Of a stretch of 64,000 nt of DNA, positions 18,480 through 26,367 are shown in pieces (position 1 is the first letter of the stretch; each line of letters begins with the position of its first letter). The position numbers and the translations under genes were made by a program. Origin of the DNA: Marinilactibacillus kalidii. Lineage in GTDB: Bacteria; Bacillota; Bacilli; Lactobacillales; Carnobacteriaceae_A. The notes beneath the pieces are model-generated. The model did no database searches. It had not been told where the DNA came from and saw only the letters and a list, made by a program, of their open reading frames with translations. Location: positions 58,454-122,453 of the forward strand of contig NZ_JAGFVM010000031.1 in the NCBI RefSeq assembly GCF_017599325.1. Direction: 5' to 3'.

Positions 18480-19757
18480 ATGAAATTACCTAACGATAGA
18501 ATGAATATCATTCAAGAAATACTAGATAAGACAGAAAAAGAAATTGAGAATATGCGTCCAGTTAACATATTGATTGCTGGGAAAACGGGTGTAGGTAAGA
18601 GTACTTTGATCAATAATGTCTTTAGAGAGAAACTCGCAGATACAGGCATTGGTAAACCAGTAACGAAGCACCTTCGAAAAATATCAAAAAATGGTATGCC
18701 AATCGTTTTATACGATACGCGTGGGTTAGAGTTAGAGCAAACCATTCAAGATCGTGTAAAAAAAGAAATAACAGATTTGATTGCTCAAAATAAAAATAGT
18801 AAAGAAGCGGTTCATGTCGTTTATTACTGTATTCAAGCTACTTCTTCAAGAATCGAAGATATGGAATTAGCATTGATTAAGGATCTTTCTGAGAAGATTC
18901 CTGTTATTCTCGTTTTGACACAAGCGATTGGAGAACCGGCTGAAGTTTTTAAACAACATTTAGAAAATATGAATCTACCTGTTGCGGGTATCCAAGCGGT
19001 AATGTCAGAACCGTATGTCATTTCAGCAGACTATACGATTCCTGCTTTTGGATTAAAAGAATTAGTAAACAAAACATTAGAAATTATTCCCGAAGATGCA
19101 CAAAAGGCTTTTACGAATGCCCAGCAGGCCGATATTGAACGCAAAGCTAAAAATGCTAGACGCTGGGCTACTCGCTATGTTGCATCCAGTTTTGGAATAG
19201 GCTTTATTCCCATACCGTTTTCCGATGCCTCCGTCTTGGTGCCCATGCAAATTACATTACTCGCACATATCACTGCGATTTTTGGAATTTCATTAGATAA
19301 GTCTTCTATTGTTTCCATTATTGCTGCAGTAGGCGGAACGAGCTCTGCGACTTTTCTCGGTAAATCCATTGTGGGGAACGCGCTAAAATTCATTCCTGGA
19401 GCCGGGACGGTTATCGGTGGAATCATTAGCGGAACTACGGCTTCAATCGTCACAAGCGCATTAGCTGTGAGTTATATAGAAGTATTGAGTGTCATGGCTT
19501 TTAAAGAAATGAATGGTGAAGCTGTGAACTTGTCTTTCATAGAAAATCTGATGCGAAAACAATTCAAGAAAAATATGCAACTTAAAGGAAAGCATTTGAA
19601 TAAGAAAGAACTCGAGTTTGATCGAACGCGCACAGCTTCAACCAATTACGAGCATTTATTAAACCAAGGAGAGACCGAAGAAAAGAAACAACCTTTCTTT
19701 AAAAGAATCATTCCGACAATTAAACGAACCGTTAGTAAGTTCTCTCGAAAAAAATAA
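18480..19757 (+). CDS. Era/YcjF-like GTPase with DUF697 membrane domain
   Basis: A 425-residue protein with an N-terminal small GTPase domain: P-loop GKTGVGKS at residues 34-41, switch/G3 motif DTRG at 79-82, and VLTQ in place of the canonical NKxD G4 motif. The C-terminal half (about 235-360) is a DUF697 region with Ala/Gly/Ile-rich membrane-associating helices, followed by a basic tail. Related proteins are annotated as YcjF/GTPase-DUF697; the cellular role is not established. The ATG at 18480 follows CAGGAGG by six bases, excluding the 14 upstream in-frame residues. It is a single gene with its own terminator. Confidence 0.8.
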   Translation: MKLPNDRMNIIQEILDKTEKEIENMRPVNILIAGKTGVGKSTLINNVFREKLADTGIGKPVTKHLRKISKNGMPIVLYDTRGLELEQTIQDRVKKEITDLIAQNKNSKEAVHVVYYCIQATSSRIEDMELALIKDLSEKIPVILVLTQAIGEPAEVFKQHLENMNLPVAGIQAVMSEPYVISADYTIPAFGLKELVNKTLEIIPEDAQKAFTNAQQADIERKAKNARRWATRYVASSFGIGFIPIPFSDASVLVPMQITLLAHITAIFGISLDKSSIVSIIAAVGGTSSATFLGKSIVGNALKFIPGAGTVIGGIISGTTASIVTSALAVSYIEVLSVMAFKEMNGEAVNLSFIENLMRKQFKKNMQLKGKHLNKKELEFDRTRTASTNYEHLLNQGETEEKKQPFFKRIIPTIKRTVSKFSRKK

Positions 19758-19762
19758 GTCAT

Positions 19763-19797
19763 TAAAGAAGGTAGCTTTTAAATGAACCTTCTTTTTT
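19763..19797 (+). terminator. Terminator after the DUF697 GTPase gene
   Basis: Perfect AAAGAAGGT/ACCTTCTTT stem followed by T residues. Confidence 0.85.
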
Positions 19798-19875
19798 TGT
19801 ACCTATTTAGAAAAGTACTAGTCATTTCTTTAAAGTAAAACTTTAGCTCCTTTAAATTTTGTGTATTACGCAAGA

Positions 19876-19899
19876 AAGTTCCACTTGGTAACGGAACTT
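19876..19899. promoter_or_regulatory. Candidate activator operator of the beta-glucoside PTS operon
   Basis: A perfect inverted repeat, AAGTTCC and GGAACTT separated by ten bases, lies 76 bases before the IIB start and directly upstream of where a poor -35 region would be. The position fits a LicR/MtlR-type PRD activator encoded at the end of this cluster. Binding is inferred. Confidence 0.5.
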
Positions 19900-19912
19900 A
19901 TCCATCTGGAAT

Positions 19913-19926
19913 TGAAAGCGGTATTA
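19913..19926 (+). promoter_or_regulatory. Candidate cre (CcpA) site upstream of the PTS operon
   Basis: TGAAAGCGGTATTA matches 13 of 14 positions of the catabolite-responsive element consensus TGWAANCGNTNWCA. It lies in the promoter region of a sugar-uptake operon, where carbon catabolite repression would be expected. Confidence 0.5.
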
Positions 19927-19974
19927 ATTTATAGTTACCTTATCAAGTTATTCAATAAAAAAGGAGGAAATAAA

Positions 19975-20286
19975 ATGAAAAAGATTTTATTAGCGTGCTC
20001 TTCAGGAATGTCGACAAGTTTACTTGTGTCGAAAATGGAAGAAGAAGCGACGAAACGTGGGGAAGAGGTCAAGATTTGGGCTGTAGCTCAAGACAAAGCC
20101 GAACACGACATGGAAGAAGCAGATGTGTTACTTATTGGACCACAAATGCGTTTCATGAAGAAAAAATTTGCGGTTACTGCAGAAAAAGTGGGTATTCCTA
20201 TAGACGTTATTGATTCCGTTGCATACGGTAGAGTTGATGGTGTTGCTGTTTTAGACAAAGCTTTTGAATTAATCGAAAAAGGATAA
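19975..20286 (+). CDS. PTS lactose/cellobiose-type EIIB component
   Basis: A 103-residue cytoplasmic phosphocarrier whose conserved cysteine at residue 8 (LLACSSGMSTSLLV) accepts phosphate from IIA and passes it to the incoming sugar. Length and motif are those of the lactose/cellobiose (chitobiose) EIIB family. The ATG follows AAGGAGG by seven bases; the open frame extends 38 codons upstream through promoter-region DNA and is not coding. It is the first gene of a IIB-IIC-IIA-GH1 set that matches the licBCAH arrangement in Bacillus. Confidence 0.93.
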   Translation: MKKILLACSSGMSTSLLVSKMEEEATKRGEEVKIWAVAQDKAEHDMEEADVLLIGPQMRFMKKKFAVTAEKVGIPIDVIDSVAYGRVDGVAVLDKAFELIEKG

Positions 20287-20308
20287 TCAGAGATATAGGA
20301 GGAAAGAC

Positions 20309-21598
20309 ATGAACAAGTTTATGAGTGTATTAGAAGATATACTTTTACCCGTTGCTGACAAGCTCAACAATAACCGTTACTTAACGGCTTTACGTAACGG
20401 TTTTATGGTAGCGTTACCTTTAATTATTTTTGGATCAATCTTTGTTGTTATTGCCAATTTGCCATTTTTAGATAAACTTATCGGGGAAGAAGCTTATGTA
20501 ACTTATCAAAATACTTTAGGACCTGCATCAGCAGCAACCCTAGGTATCATGGGATTATTCGTCATGATAGGTATTGGTTACAAAATGGTTGAACAACGTG
20601 GTGGCGAAGCCATCTACGGAGGGGTTGTTGCACTAGCTTCATTTTTAGTTTTAACACCTCAGGTTTTAGAAGAAACAACAGGTGTCATTCCAACAGCTGC
20701 ATTAGGCGCACAAGGTATGTTCTTAGGTATCTTTACTGCATTTATTTCAGCGGAACTCTATCAGTTCTTTGTCAAAAAGAACCTTACGATCAAAATGCCA
20801 GCGGGTGTACCCGATGCTGTATCAAGATCGTTTAGTGCACTGATTCCTATTACATTAACCTTAACAATCTTTTTACTCATCCGTATTGCATTTAGCTTCA
20901 CAGGATTTGAAACCGTACAGAATTTCATTTATACTTTAATCCAACAACCGCTTACAGCTTTAGGTAGTGGCTTGCCAGCAACGATTATTGCTGTATTATT
21001 GATTCAAGTATTTTGGTTCTTTGGTCTTCATGGTCAAATTATCATCAACTCTGTATTTGATCCAATTTGGTATTCATTGAACGATCAAAATTACAAAGCT
21101 TTCCAAGCTGGAGAAGACTTACCAAACATTGTTACAAAACAATTCATGGATACTTTTATCGTGGGTATTGGTGGATCTGGTATGACATTAGCTGTCATCT
21201 TAGCCATTTTCCTTGTAACAAAAAGTCGTCAACTTCGCGAACTTGGTAAATTAGCTGGACCAGCAGGCATATTCAATGTAAATGAACCAGTGATTTTTGG
21301 TCTTCCAATTATCATGAATCCACTAATTATTATTCCTTGGTTATTAGCGCCAGTTGTCGTTGCTATCGTAACGTACTTTGCTATGGATATTGGATTTGCT
21401 CCAAGACCCGCTGGTGTTATTGTCCCGTGGACAACGCCGGCGTTACTGAGTGGTTATCTAGCAACAGGAAACAATATTATGGGTTCCGTAATGCAATTAA
21501 TCAATATGGCGATTGTATTCGTAATTTGGTTACCATTCCTTAAAGTATTAGATAATCAATATTACCGAGAAGAACAAAGTGTTCAACCAGCAGAATAG
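20309..21598 (+). CDS. PTS lactose/cellobiose-type EIIC permease
   Basis: A 429-residue membrane permease with about ten hydrophobic helices that translocates the sugar while it is phosphorylated by IIB. Characteristic EIIC-LacCel segments are visible: LTALRNGFMVALPLIIFGSIF, FFGLHGQIIINSVFDPIWY, and FNVNEPVIFGLPIIMNP, the last holding the conserved NEP(V/I)xFG motif involved in sugar binding. The substrate is probably cellobiose or another beta-glucoside, judged from the GH1 enzyme in the operon. AGGAGG precedes the start. It lies 22 bases after IIB and is followed by a terminator-like hairpin before the IIA gene. Confidence 0.93.
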   Translation: MNKFMSVLEDILLPVADKLNNNRYLTALRNGFMVALPLIIFGSIFVVIANLPFLDKLIGEEAYVTYQNTLGPASAATLGIMGLFVMIGIGYKMVEQRGGEAIYGGVVALASFLVLTPQVLEETTGVIPTAALGAQGMFLGIFTAFISAELYQFFVKKNLTIKMPAGVPDAVSRSFSALIPITLTLTIFLLIRIAFSFTGFETVQNFIYTLIQQPLTALGSGLPATIIAVLLIQVFWFFGLHGQIIINSVFDPIWYSLNDQNYKAFQAGEDLPNIVTKQFMDTFIVGIGGSGMTLAVILAIFLVTKSRQLRELGKLAGPAGIFNVNEPVIFGLPIIMNPLIIIPWLLAPVVVAIVTYFAMDIGFAPRPAGVIVPWTTPALLSGYLATGNNIMGSVMQLINMAIVFVIWLPFLKVLDNQYYREEQSVQPAE

Positions 21599-21624
21599 AA
21601 TGATAAATGAATAGAAAATTGCAT

Positions 21625-21669
21625 AAAGGAAATCGAGTGTCTTAGACATTCGCTTTCCTTTTCGTTTTT
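21625..21669 (+). terminator. Intra-operon hairpin with T-tract between EIIC and EIIA
   Basis: AAAGGAAA/TTTCCTTT with an extended inner stem of seven more pairs, followed by T-rich sequence. Because the IIA and GH1 genes continue in the same direction, it may attenuate downstream expression or protect the upstream mRNA rather than end the operon. Confidence 0.65.
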
Positions 21670-21684
21670 ATGGAGGTCAATAAA

Positions 21685-21990
21685 ATGGATACAATGACAG
21701 AGGTCGCATTTCAAATTATCTTATTTGCTGGAAATGGCAAGTCCAGTGCAATGGAAGCCATTCAAGAAGCAAAAGAAGGCAACTTTGAAGAGGCTGACAA
21801 TAAATTAAAAGAAGCTAGTGAAGAACTTGGTAAAGCACATCAACATCAAACAGCCTTACTGCAAAATGAGGCTCGCGGTGAAAAACAAGAACTGAATATT
21901 ATTTTGATTCACTCTCAAGATCATCTCATGACTGCCATGACTGTTCGTGATTTGGCAACTGAAATTGTAGAGCTTTACCGATTAAAATAA
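21685..21990 (+). CDS. PTS lactose/cellobiose-type EIIA component
   Basis: A 101-residue helical phosphocarrier that takes phosphate from HPr and hands it to EIIB. The IIA-Lac family pattern is present: AFQIILFAGNGKSSAMEAIQEAKEGNFEEAD and, near the C-terminus, IHSQDHLMTAM with the histidine expected to be phosphorylated. The start at 21685 is preceded by GGAGG at 21671-21675; the upstream ATG at 21670 overlaps that site and is unlikely. It lies 13 bases before the GH1 gene. Confidence 0.9.
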   Translation: MDTMTEVAFQIILFAGNGKSSAMEAIQEAKEGNFEEADNKLKEASEELGKAHQHQTALLQNEARGEKQELNIILIHSQDHLMTAMTVRDLATEIVELYRLK

Positions 21991-22003
21991 GGAGGTCAAT
22001 TAT

Positions 22004-23389
22004 ATGACAGTCGAGTATCAATTCCCTGAAAATTTCTGGTGGGGCAGTGCGGCATCAGCCACACAAACAGAAGGTGGCGAAAATGGAATAAAAAGTAAAA
22101 ATATTTGGGACCAGTGGTACGAAAAAGAACCAAATCGTTTTTTCGAAAATGTTGGACCAGCAGTGACTTCTGATTTTTATCATCGTTATAAGGAAGATAT
22201 CGCTAACATGAAAAAAATCAATCACAATAGCTTTAGACTCTCGATTTCATGGGCTAGACTAATCCCTGGAGGAAGAGGTCCTGTTAATCAAGACGCCGTT
22301 ACTTTTTACAATAACGTGATTGATGAATTGATTGAAAATGGTGTAGAACCTTTCGTAAATCTTTTTCACTTTGATATGCCACTTGAACTGCAAGAAATTG
22401 GCGGGTGGGAAAATCGTGATGTGATCGAGGCTTATGATGACTATGCAGCGGTCGCTTTTGAATTATTTGGAGACCGTGTGAAAAAATGGTTTACATTTAA
22501 TGAACCAGTGGTGCCTGTTGAAGGTGGCTACTTATATGATTTTCATTACCCTAATATCGTGGATGCAAAAAAAGCTTTCCAAGTTGGCTATAATACAATG
22601 GTTGCCCATGCACGTGTTGTTAAACGTTATCACGAGAACTATGATGGAAAGATCGGTATCGTATTAAATCTTACACCGTCTTATCCTAGAAGTCAGAATC
22701 CAGCTGATTTAAAGGCTTCTCACATTTGTGATTTATTCTTTAATCGAAGCTTCCTTGATCCAGCTGTTAAAGGGGAATACCCTCAAGACTTGATCGACTT
22801 ACTCTCAACTTATGATCAACTGCCTGTTACAGAAGAAGGAGACAAGGCATTATTAAAAAATAACCTTGTAGATTTGCTTGGAGTGAATTATTATCAACCT
22901 AGAAGAGTGAAGGCTAGAGATACACAACCTCACCCGGATAGTCCTTTCATGCCCGATTGGTTCTTCGATAATTACGAAATGCCAGGAAGAAAAATGAATC
23001 CTTATCGTGGTTGGGAAATCTATGAAAAAGGTATCTATGATATTATGATCAACTTGAAAGAAAACTATGGCAACATCGAATCATTCATTTCAGAAAATGG
23101 TATGGGTGTGCAAGATGAAGATAAGTTTTTAGTGGATGGTCGAATTGAAGATGATTACAGAATTGACTTTATAAAAGAACATCTAAAATGGCTACATCGT
23201 TCTATTCAAGAAGGCTGTAATGTGAAAGGTTATCATCTATGGACATTTATGGACAACTGGTCTTGGATGAATGCTTACAAAAATCGCTATGGATTCTTCT
23301 CCGTTAATTTAGAAACACAAGAAAGAACTGCTAAGAAAAGTGCTTCGTGGTACGCAGATGTTTCCGAGAATAACGGATTCAACGAGTAG
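22004..23389 (+). CDS. GH1 6-phospho-beta-glucosidase
   Basis: A 461-residue family 1 glycoside hydrolase that splits the phosphorylated disaccharide delivered by the PTS into glucose 6-phosphate and glucose or an aglycone. The acid/base glutamate is in FTFNEPVVP near residue 166, and the nucleophile glutamate is in ISENGMG near 364. The N-terminal FWWGSAASATQTEG segment and the final WTFMDNWSW motif are GH1 signatures. The PTS context argues for a phosphorylated substrate. AAGGAGG lies upstream. In Bacillus the equivalent LicH is a GH4 enzyme, so this cluster uses a non-homologous hydrolase in the same place. Confidence 0.9.
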   Translation: MTVEYQFPENFWWGSAASATQTEGGENGIKSKNIWDQWYEKEPNRFFENVGPAVTSDFYHRYKEDIANMKKINHNSFRLSISWARLIPGGRGPVNQDAVTFYNNVIDELIENGVEPFVNLFHFDMPLELQEIGGWENRDVIEAYDDYAAVAFELFGDRVKKWFTFNEPVVPVEGGYLYDFHYPNIVDAKKAFQVGYNTMVAHARVVKRYHENYDGKIGIVLNLTPSYPRSQNPADLKASHICDLFFNRSFLDPAVKGEYPQDLIDLLSTYDQLPVTEEGDKALLKNNLVDLLGVNYYQPRRVKARDTQPHPDSPFMPDWFFDNYEMPGRKMNPYRGWEIYEKGIYDIMINLKENYGNIESFISENGMGVQDEDKFLVDGRIEDDYRIDFIKEHLKWLHRSIQEGCNVKGYHLWTFMDNWSWMNAYKNRYGFFSVNLETQERTAKKSASWYADVSENNGFNE

Positions 23390-23403
23390 AACTGAAAAGT
23401 AAC

Positions 23404-23441
23404 GAATAAGCGTAGTGATATCGTATTACTGCGCTTTATTC
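23404..23441 (+). other. Hairpin after the GH1 gene without a T-tract
   Basis: GAATAA(G)CG with AGTGATA folds onto TATTACT and CGCTTTATTC with a three-base loop, giving about 16 pairs. No T-run follows, so termination would be weak; it may stabilise the upstream mRNA end. Confidence 0.45.
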
Positions 23442-23497
23442 ATGTGTAAGAAAAGATATTAGCCAATCGATTACTTTTTTTAGGAAGGAGGAGAAGG

Positions 23498-25441
23498 ATG
23501 CGTAGAAGACAAATGAAAATTCTCGAGAAACTTTCATCATCGAAACAACCCGTGACCAGTGATCAATTGGCTGCTTTAATAGAAGTTTCTTCTCGGACGA
23601 TCAGAAAAGATATCAAGACATTGAATGAAGAATTAGAGAATGTAAATGCAACGATTCAAGCCCTAAAAGGAAAAGGCTTTGACCTCGTAGTTCATGATCA
23701 ACCACAGTTTGATGCTTATGTGAAAGAGCTTGATCCGACCTTTAACCAGAACAGAGATATGCCTAACTCACCTAATGAGCGCGTTAAGTATATGTTGAAC
23801 CTCTTACTAAGAAAAAATGAATCGATCAAACTTGAAGCACTGAGCGAAGAGATTCATGTCAGTCGATCAACGCTACAAGCAGATCTCAAAACAATTAAAA
23901 CCTTACTTGAGCCCTATTCTCTCAGTTTAGTGAGTCGCCCAAATTATGGACTGATATTAAAAGGTACTGAATTAAACCGTCGTTTTGCGATTTCAGAATA
24001 TTTATATGATCACCGCGAAATTGGTCCTAATCTAATCCAGTTAAAACAAGTAAGTGCCATTGCTGAAATGAGCGAATCTATTTTAAATGATATTTGGATT
24101 ATATTGCTTTATCAAATTGATGCAAATCGAATCGTCTTATCAGATATCGCTTTGAATAATCTCTTCGTGCATATTGTGATTGCTTATAAACGAATCAAAG
24201 AAGGATATAGCGTCAATTTAATTCAAAAAGAGTTAATGGACATCAAAACGCAGAAAGAATATCATGTTGCTCAAAAAATCATTACTCAAATTCAAGAAGT
24301 ATTAGGTGTTCGGTTTCCAGAAATTGAAATCGCTTATATTGCTATCCATTTATTAGGGACTAAATTAGTTAATACAACATTATTATTGAAAGAATCGACG
24401 GATCCTGTGGTAGATCCAGAAATAGATAGTCTGGTTAACCGTATTCTTCAAAAGATAAATGCTGAGATGAGTCTTGACTTGATAGAAGACCGTGAACTGC
24501 GTGTCAGTTTAGCTTTACATTTGAAGCCTGCTATCAACCGGTATAAATACAATATGAATATTCGTAATCCGATGCTTGAAGATATTAAACTTCATTATCC
24601 TTTAGCTTTTGAAGCGGGAATAACGGCAGCAGTCGTCATTGACCATACATTAGAAGTAGAAATCGATGAAAATGAAATCGCCTATATTGCCCTTCATATC
24701 GGAGCAGCGATAGAAAGAGCTAAAGAGAAACAGACTTTAAAAAAATGTTATATCGTCTGTGCATCGGGTGTGGGAAGTTCAAAACTTATCCAATACAAAT
24801 TGAAATCTGAATTCCGTTCTGTTATCGATGTGGTGGGTACAACAGAACTATATCGCTTGAAAGATATACCTTATGGAGACATTGACTTTGTAGTAAGTGC
24901 TGTCCCGATAAAGGATGTATTACCAGTACCAGTCATTGAAGTTAATGCTATATTGAGTCAAATGGATCTGAATAGTATTGATCGATTTATCAAAGGTGAT
25001 CAGTCAAGTCCGTTAACTTTTATCAAAGAAGAGCATACCTTTTTGAATCTCACACTAAAATCAAAAGAAGCTGTATTCGAATATTTTTACGATGCATTAA
25101 AAACAAATCATTCGTTACCTGAAGGTTATGTAGATGAATTGAAAAAAAGAGAAGAAATTGCACCGACAGCCTATGGCAATTATGTGGCTATTCCACATCC
25201 TATTTCACCGCAAACCGATCAAACGTTTCTAACCTTTTGTACATTGAATCAACCCATTATATGGGGAGAACGAAAGGTGCAATTTGTTTGCTTATTGAAT
25301 GTGCAAAAAAATAGTCAAGAAGATCTTCAACTTCTCTACGATGTATTGGGCAGAATCGTCAATACGCCTGCCATTGTTCAGAAGTTACTGCAGTGTAAAA
25401 CGTACCAATCTTTTATTCAAACGATTCAAACGTATACTTAA
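23498..25441 (+). CDS. LicR-like PRD-domain PTS-controlled transcriptional activator
   Basis: A 647-residue BglG/LicR-type regulator. Order of domains: HTH_11 (about 5-60, SDQLAALIEVSSRTIRKDIK), Mga-type HTH (about 85-165), two PTS regulation domains (about 180-285 and 295-405, with HIVIAYKRI and VVIDHTLEVEIDENEIAYIALH), a GatB-like IIB domain with cysteine 421 (IVCASGVGSS), and a mannitol-type EIIA domain with a histidine in AIPHP near 566. Phosphorylation of these sites by PTS proteins would report sugar availability and general carbon state. It follows the IIB-IIC-IIA-GH1 genes, which it most likely activates through the inverted repeat at 19876-19899. GGAGG precedes the ATG. Confidence 0.88.
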   Translation: MRRRQMKILEKLSSSKQPVTSDQLAALIEVSSRTIRKDIKTLNEELENVNATIQALKGKGFDLVVHDQPQFDAYVKELDPTFNQNRDMPNSPNERVKYMLNLLLRKNESIKLEALSEEIHVSRSTLQADLKTIKTLLEPYSLSLVSRPNYGLILKGTELNRRFAISEYLYDHREIGPNLIQLKQVSAIAEMSESILNDIWIILLYQIDANRIVLSDIALNNLFVHIVIAYKRIKEGYSVNLIQKELMDIKTQKEYHVAQKIITQIQEVLGVRFPEIEIAYIAIHLLGTKLVNTTLLLKESTDPVVDPEIDSLVNRILQKINAEMSLDLIEDRELRVSLALHLKPAINRYKYNMNIRNPMLEDIKLHYPLAFEAGITAAVVIDHTLEVEIDENEIAYIALHIGAAIERAKEKQTLKKCYIVCASGVGSSKLIQYKLKSEFRSVIDVVGTTELYRLKDIPYGDIDFVVSAVPIKDVLPVPVIEVNAILSQMDLNSIDRFIKGDQSSPLTFIKEEHTFLNLTLKSKEAVFEYFYDALKTNHSLPEGYVDELKKREEIAPTAYGNYVAIPHPISPQTDQTFLTFCTLNQPIIWGERKVQFVCLLNVQKNSQEDLQLLYDVLGRIVNTPAIVQKLLQCKTYQSFIQTIQTYT

Positions 25442-25457
25442 AATAATCCCTTAGGTC

Positions 25458-25489
25458 AAAAACGATACTACTTAAAGTATCGTTTTTTT
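25458..25489 (+). terminator. Terminator after the PRD regulator gene
   Basis: Perfect AAAAACGATACT/AGTATCGTTTTT stem with a six-base loop and a T-run. Confidence 0.92.
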
Positions 25490-25542
25490 GTGTAAAAAAT
25501 CATGATCATCGTTAGATAACCATGCTATAACTGTAATGAATG

Positions 25543-25571
25543 TTTATTTTTATCCATAATTCCAGTATAAT
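25543..25571 (+). promoter_or_regulatory. Probable promoter of the rnc-smc-ftsY-ffh string
   Basis: A consensus TATAAT at 25566-25571 lies 17 bases after a TTTATT box, 36 bases before the rnc start and just after the previous terminator. Confidence 0.5.
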
Positions 25572-25606
25572 ATAGGTATATAAAGAAAAGAAAGGAGTGT
25601 AGAAGT

Positions 25607-26305
25607 TTGATAAAAGCACTTATTCAACATGTCGAAAACAATTTTGGTATTACATTTCACGATCAAGAACTGCTGATCGAAGCCTTTACTCATTCATCCT
25701 ATGCGAATGATCATCGAGAGTTAACATTGAAAAATTTAGAACGATTGGAATTTTTAGGAGATGCCGTCTTAGAATTGACTGTTTCTGAATACCTATACAA
25801 TAAATTCCCAGATTTACCTGAAGGTCAATTGACAAGAATGCGCGCTGCTATTGTTAGAGCTGAAAGCTTAGCGATGCTAGCAAAGGAATGTGAATTAGCT
25901 CAATTTCTCCGTTTAGGTAAAGGAGAAGAATTAATGAATGGCAGAAAACGCCCATCCTTATTATGCGATGTCTTTGAAGCATTTGTAGGCGCAATCTTTA
26001 TTGACCAAGGTATGACAGTCGTTATGCATTTTCTTGAAAGAGTCTTATTTCCTAAAATAGATTCTGGTGCTTTCTCTCATGGGATGGATCACAAAACTGC
26101 TTTACAAGAACTCTTACAAAAAAATGGTGTAGTTACAATCGTTTATCAAGTTATTGAAGAAATCGGACCTGATCACGATCGTCAATTTATCGTTGAAGTC
26201 TTTGTCGAAGGAGACTCATTGGGAACTGGGCGAGGCCGTTCAAAAAAAGGCGCAGAACAAGAAGCAGCCCGAGTCGCATTGATGACACTTGAAAAAGAAC
26301 AGTAA
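25607..26305 (+). CDS. rnc: Ribonuclease III
   Basis: A 232-residue double-strand-specific endoribonuclease that processes rRNA precursors and structured RNAs. The signature ERLEFLGDAVLEL (about residues 45-57) carries the metal-binding acidic residues, and a second catalytic block LLCDVFEAFVGAIFIDQG lies near 118-135. The C-terminal double-stranded RNA-binding domain (KTALQELLQKNG to RSKKGAEQEAARVAL) is complete. The start is a TTG placed nine bases after AAAGGAG; no ATG of comparable quality is available. It heads the conserved rnc-smc-HAD-ftsY string. Confidence 0.95.
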   Translation: MIKALIQHVENNFGITFHDQELLIEAFTHSSYANDHRELTLKNLERLEFLGDAVLELTVSEYLYNKFPDLPEGQLTRMRAAIVRAESLAMLAKECELAQFLRLGKGEELMNGRKRPSLLCDVFEAFVGAIFIDQGMTVVMHFLERVLFPKIDSGAFSHGMDHKTALQELLQKNGVVTIVYQVIEEIGPDHDRQFIVEVFVEGDSLGTGRGRSKKGAEQEAARVALMTLEKEQ

Positions 26306-26367
26306 ACCAATCAATTCAGACCAGTGGGTCCAAGTTCTCATATCGTTAGCAAGGAGAGGAAACATCT

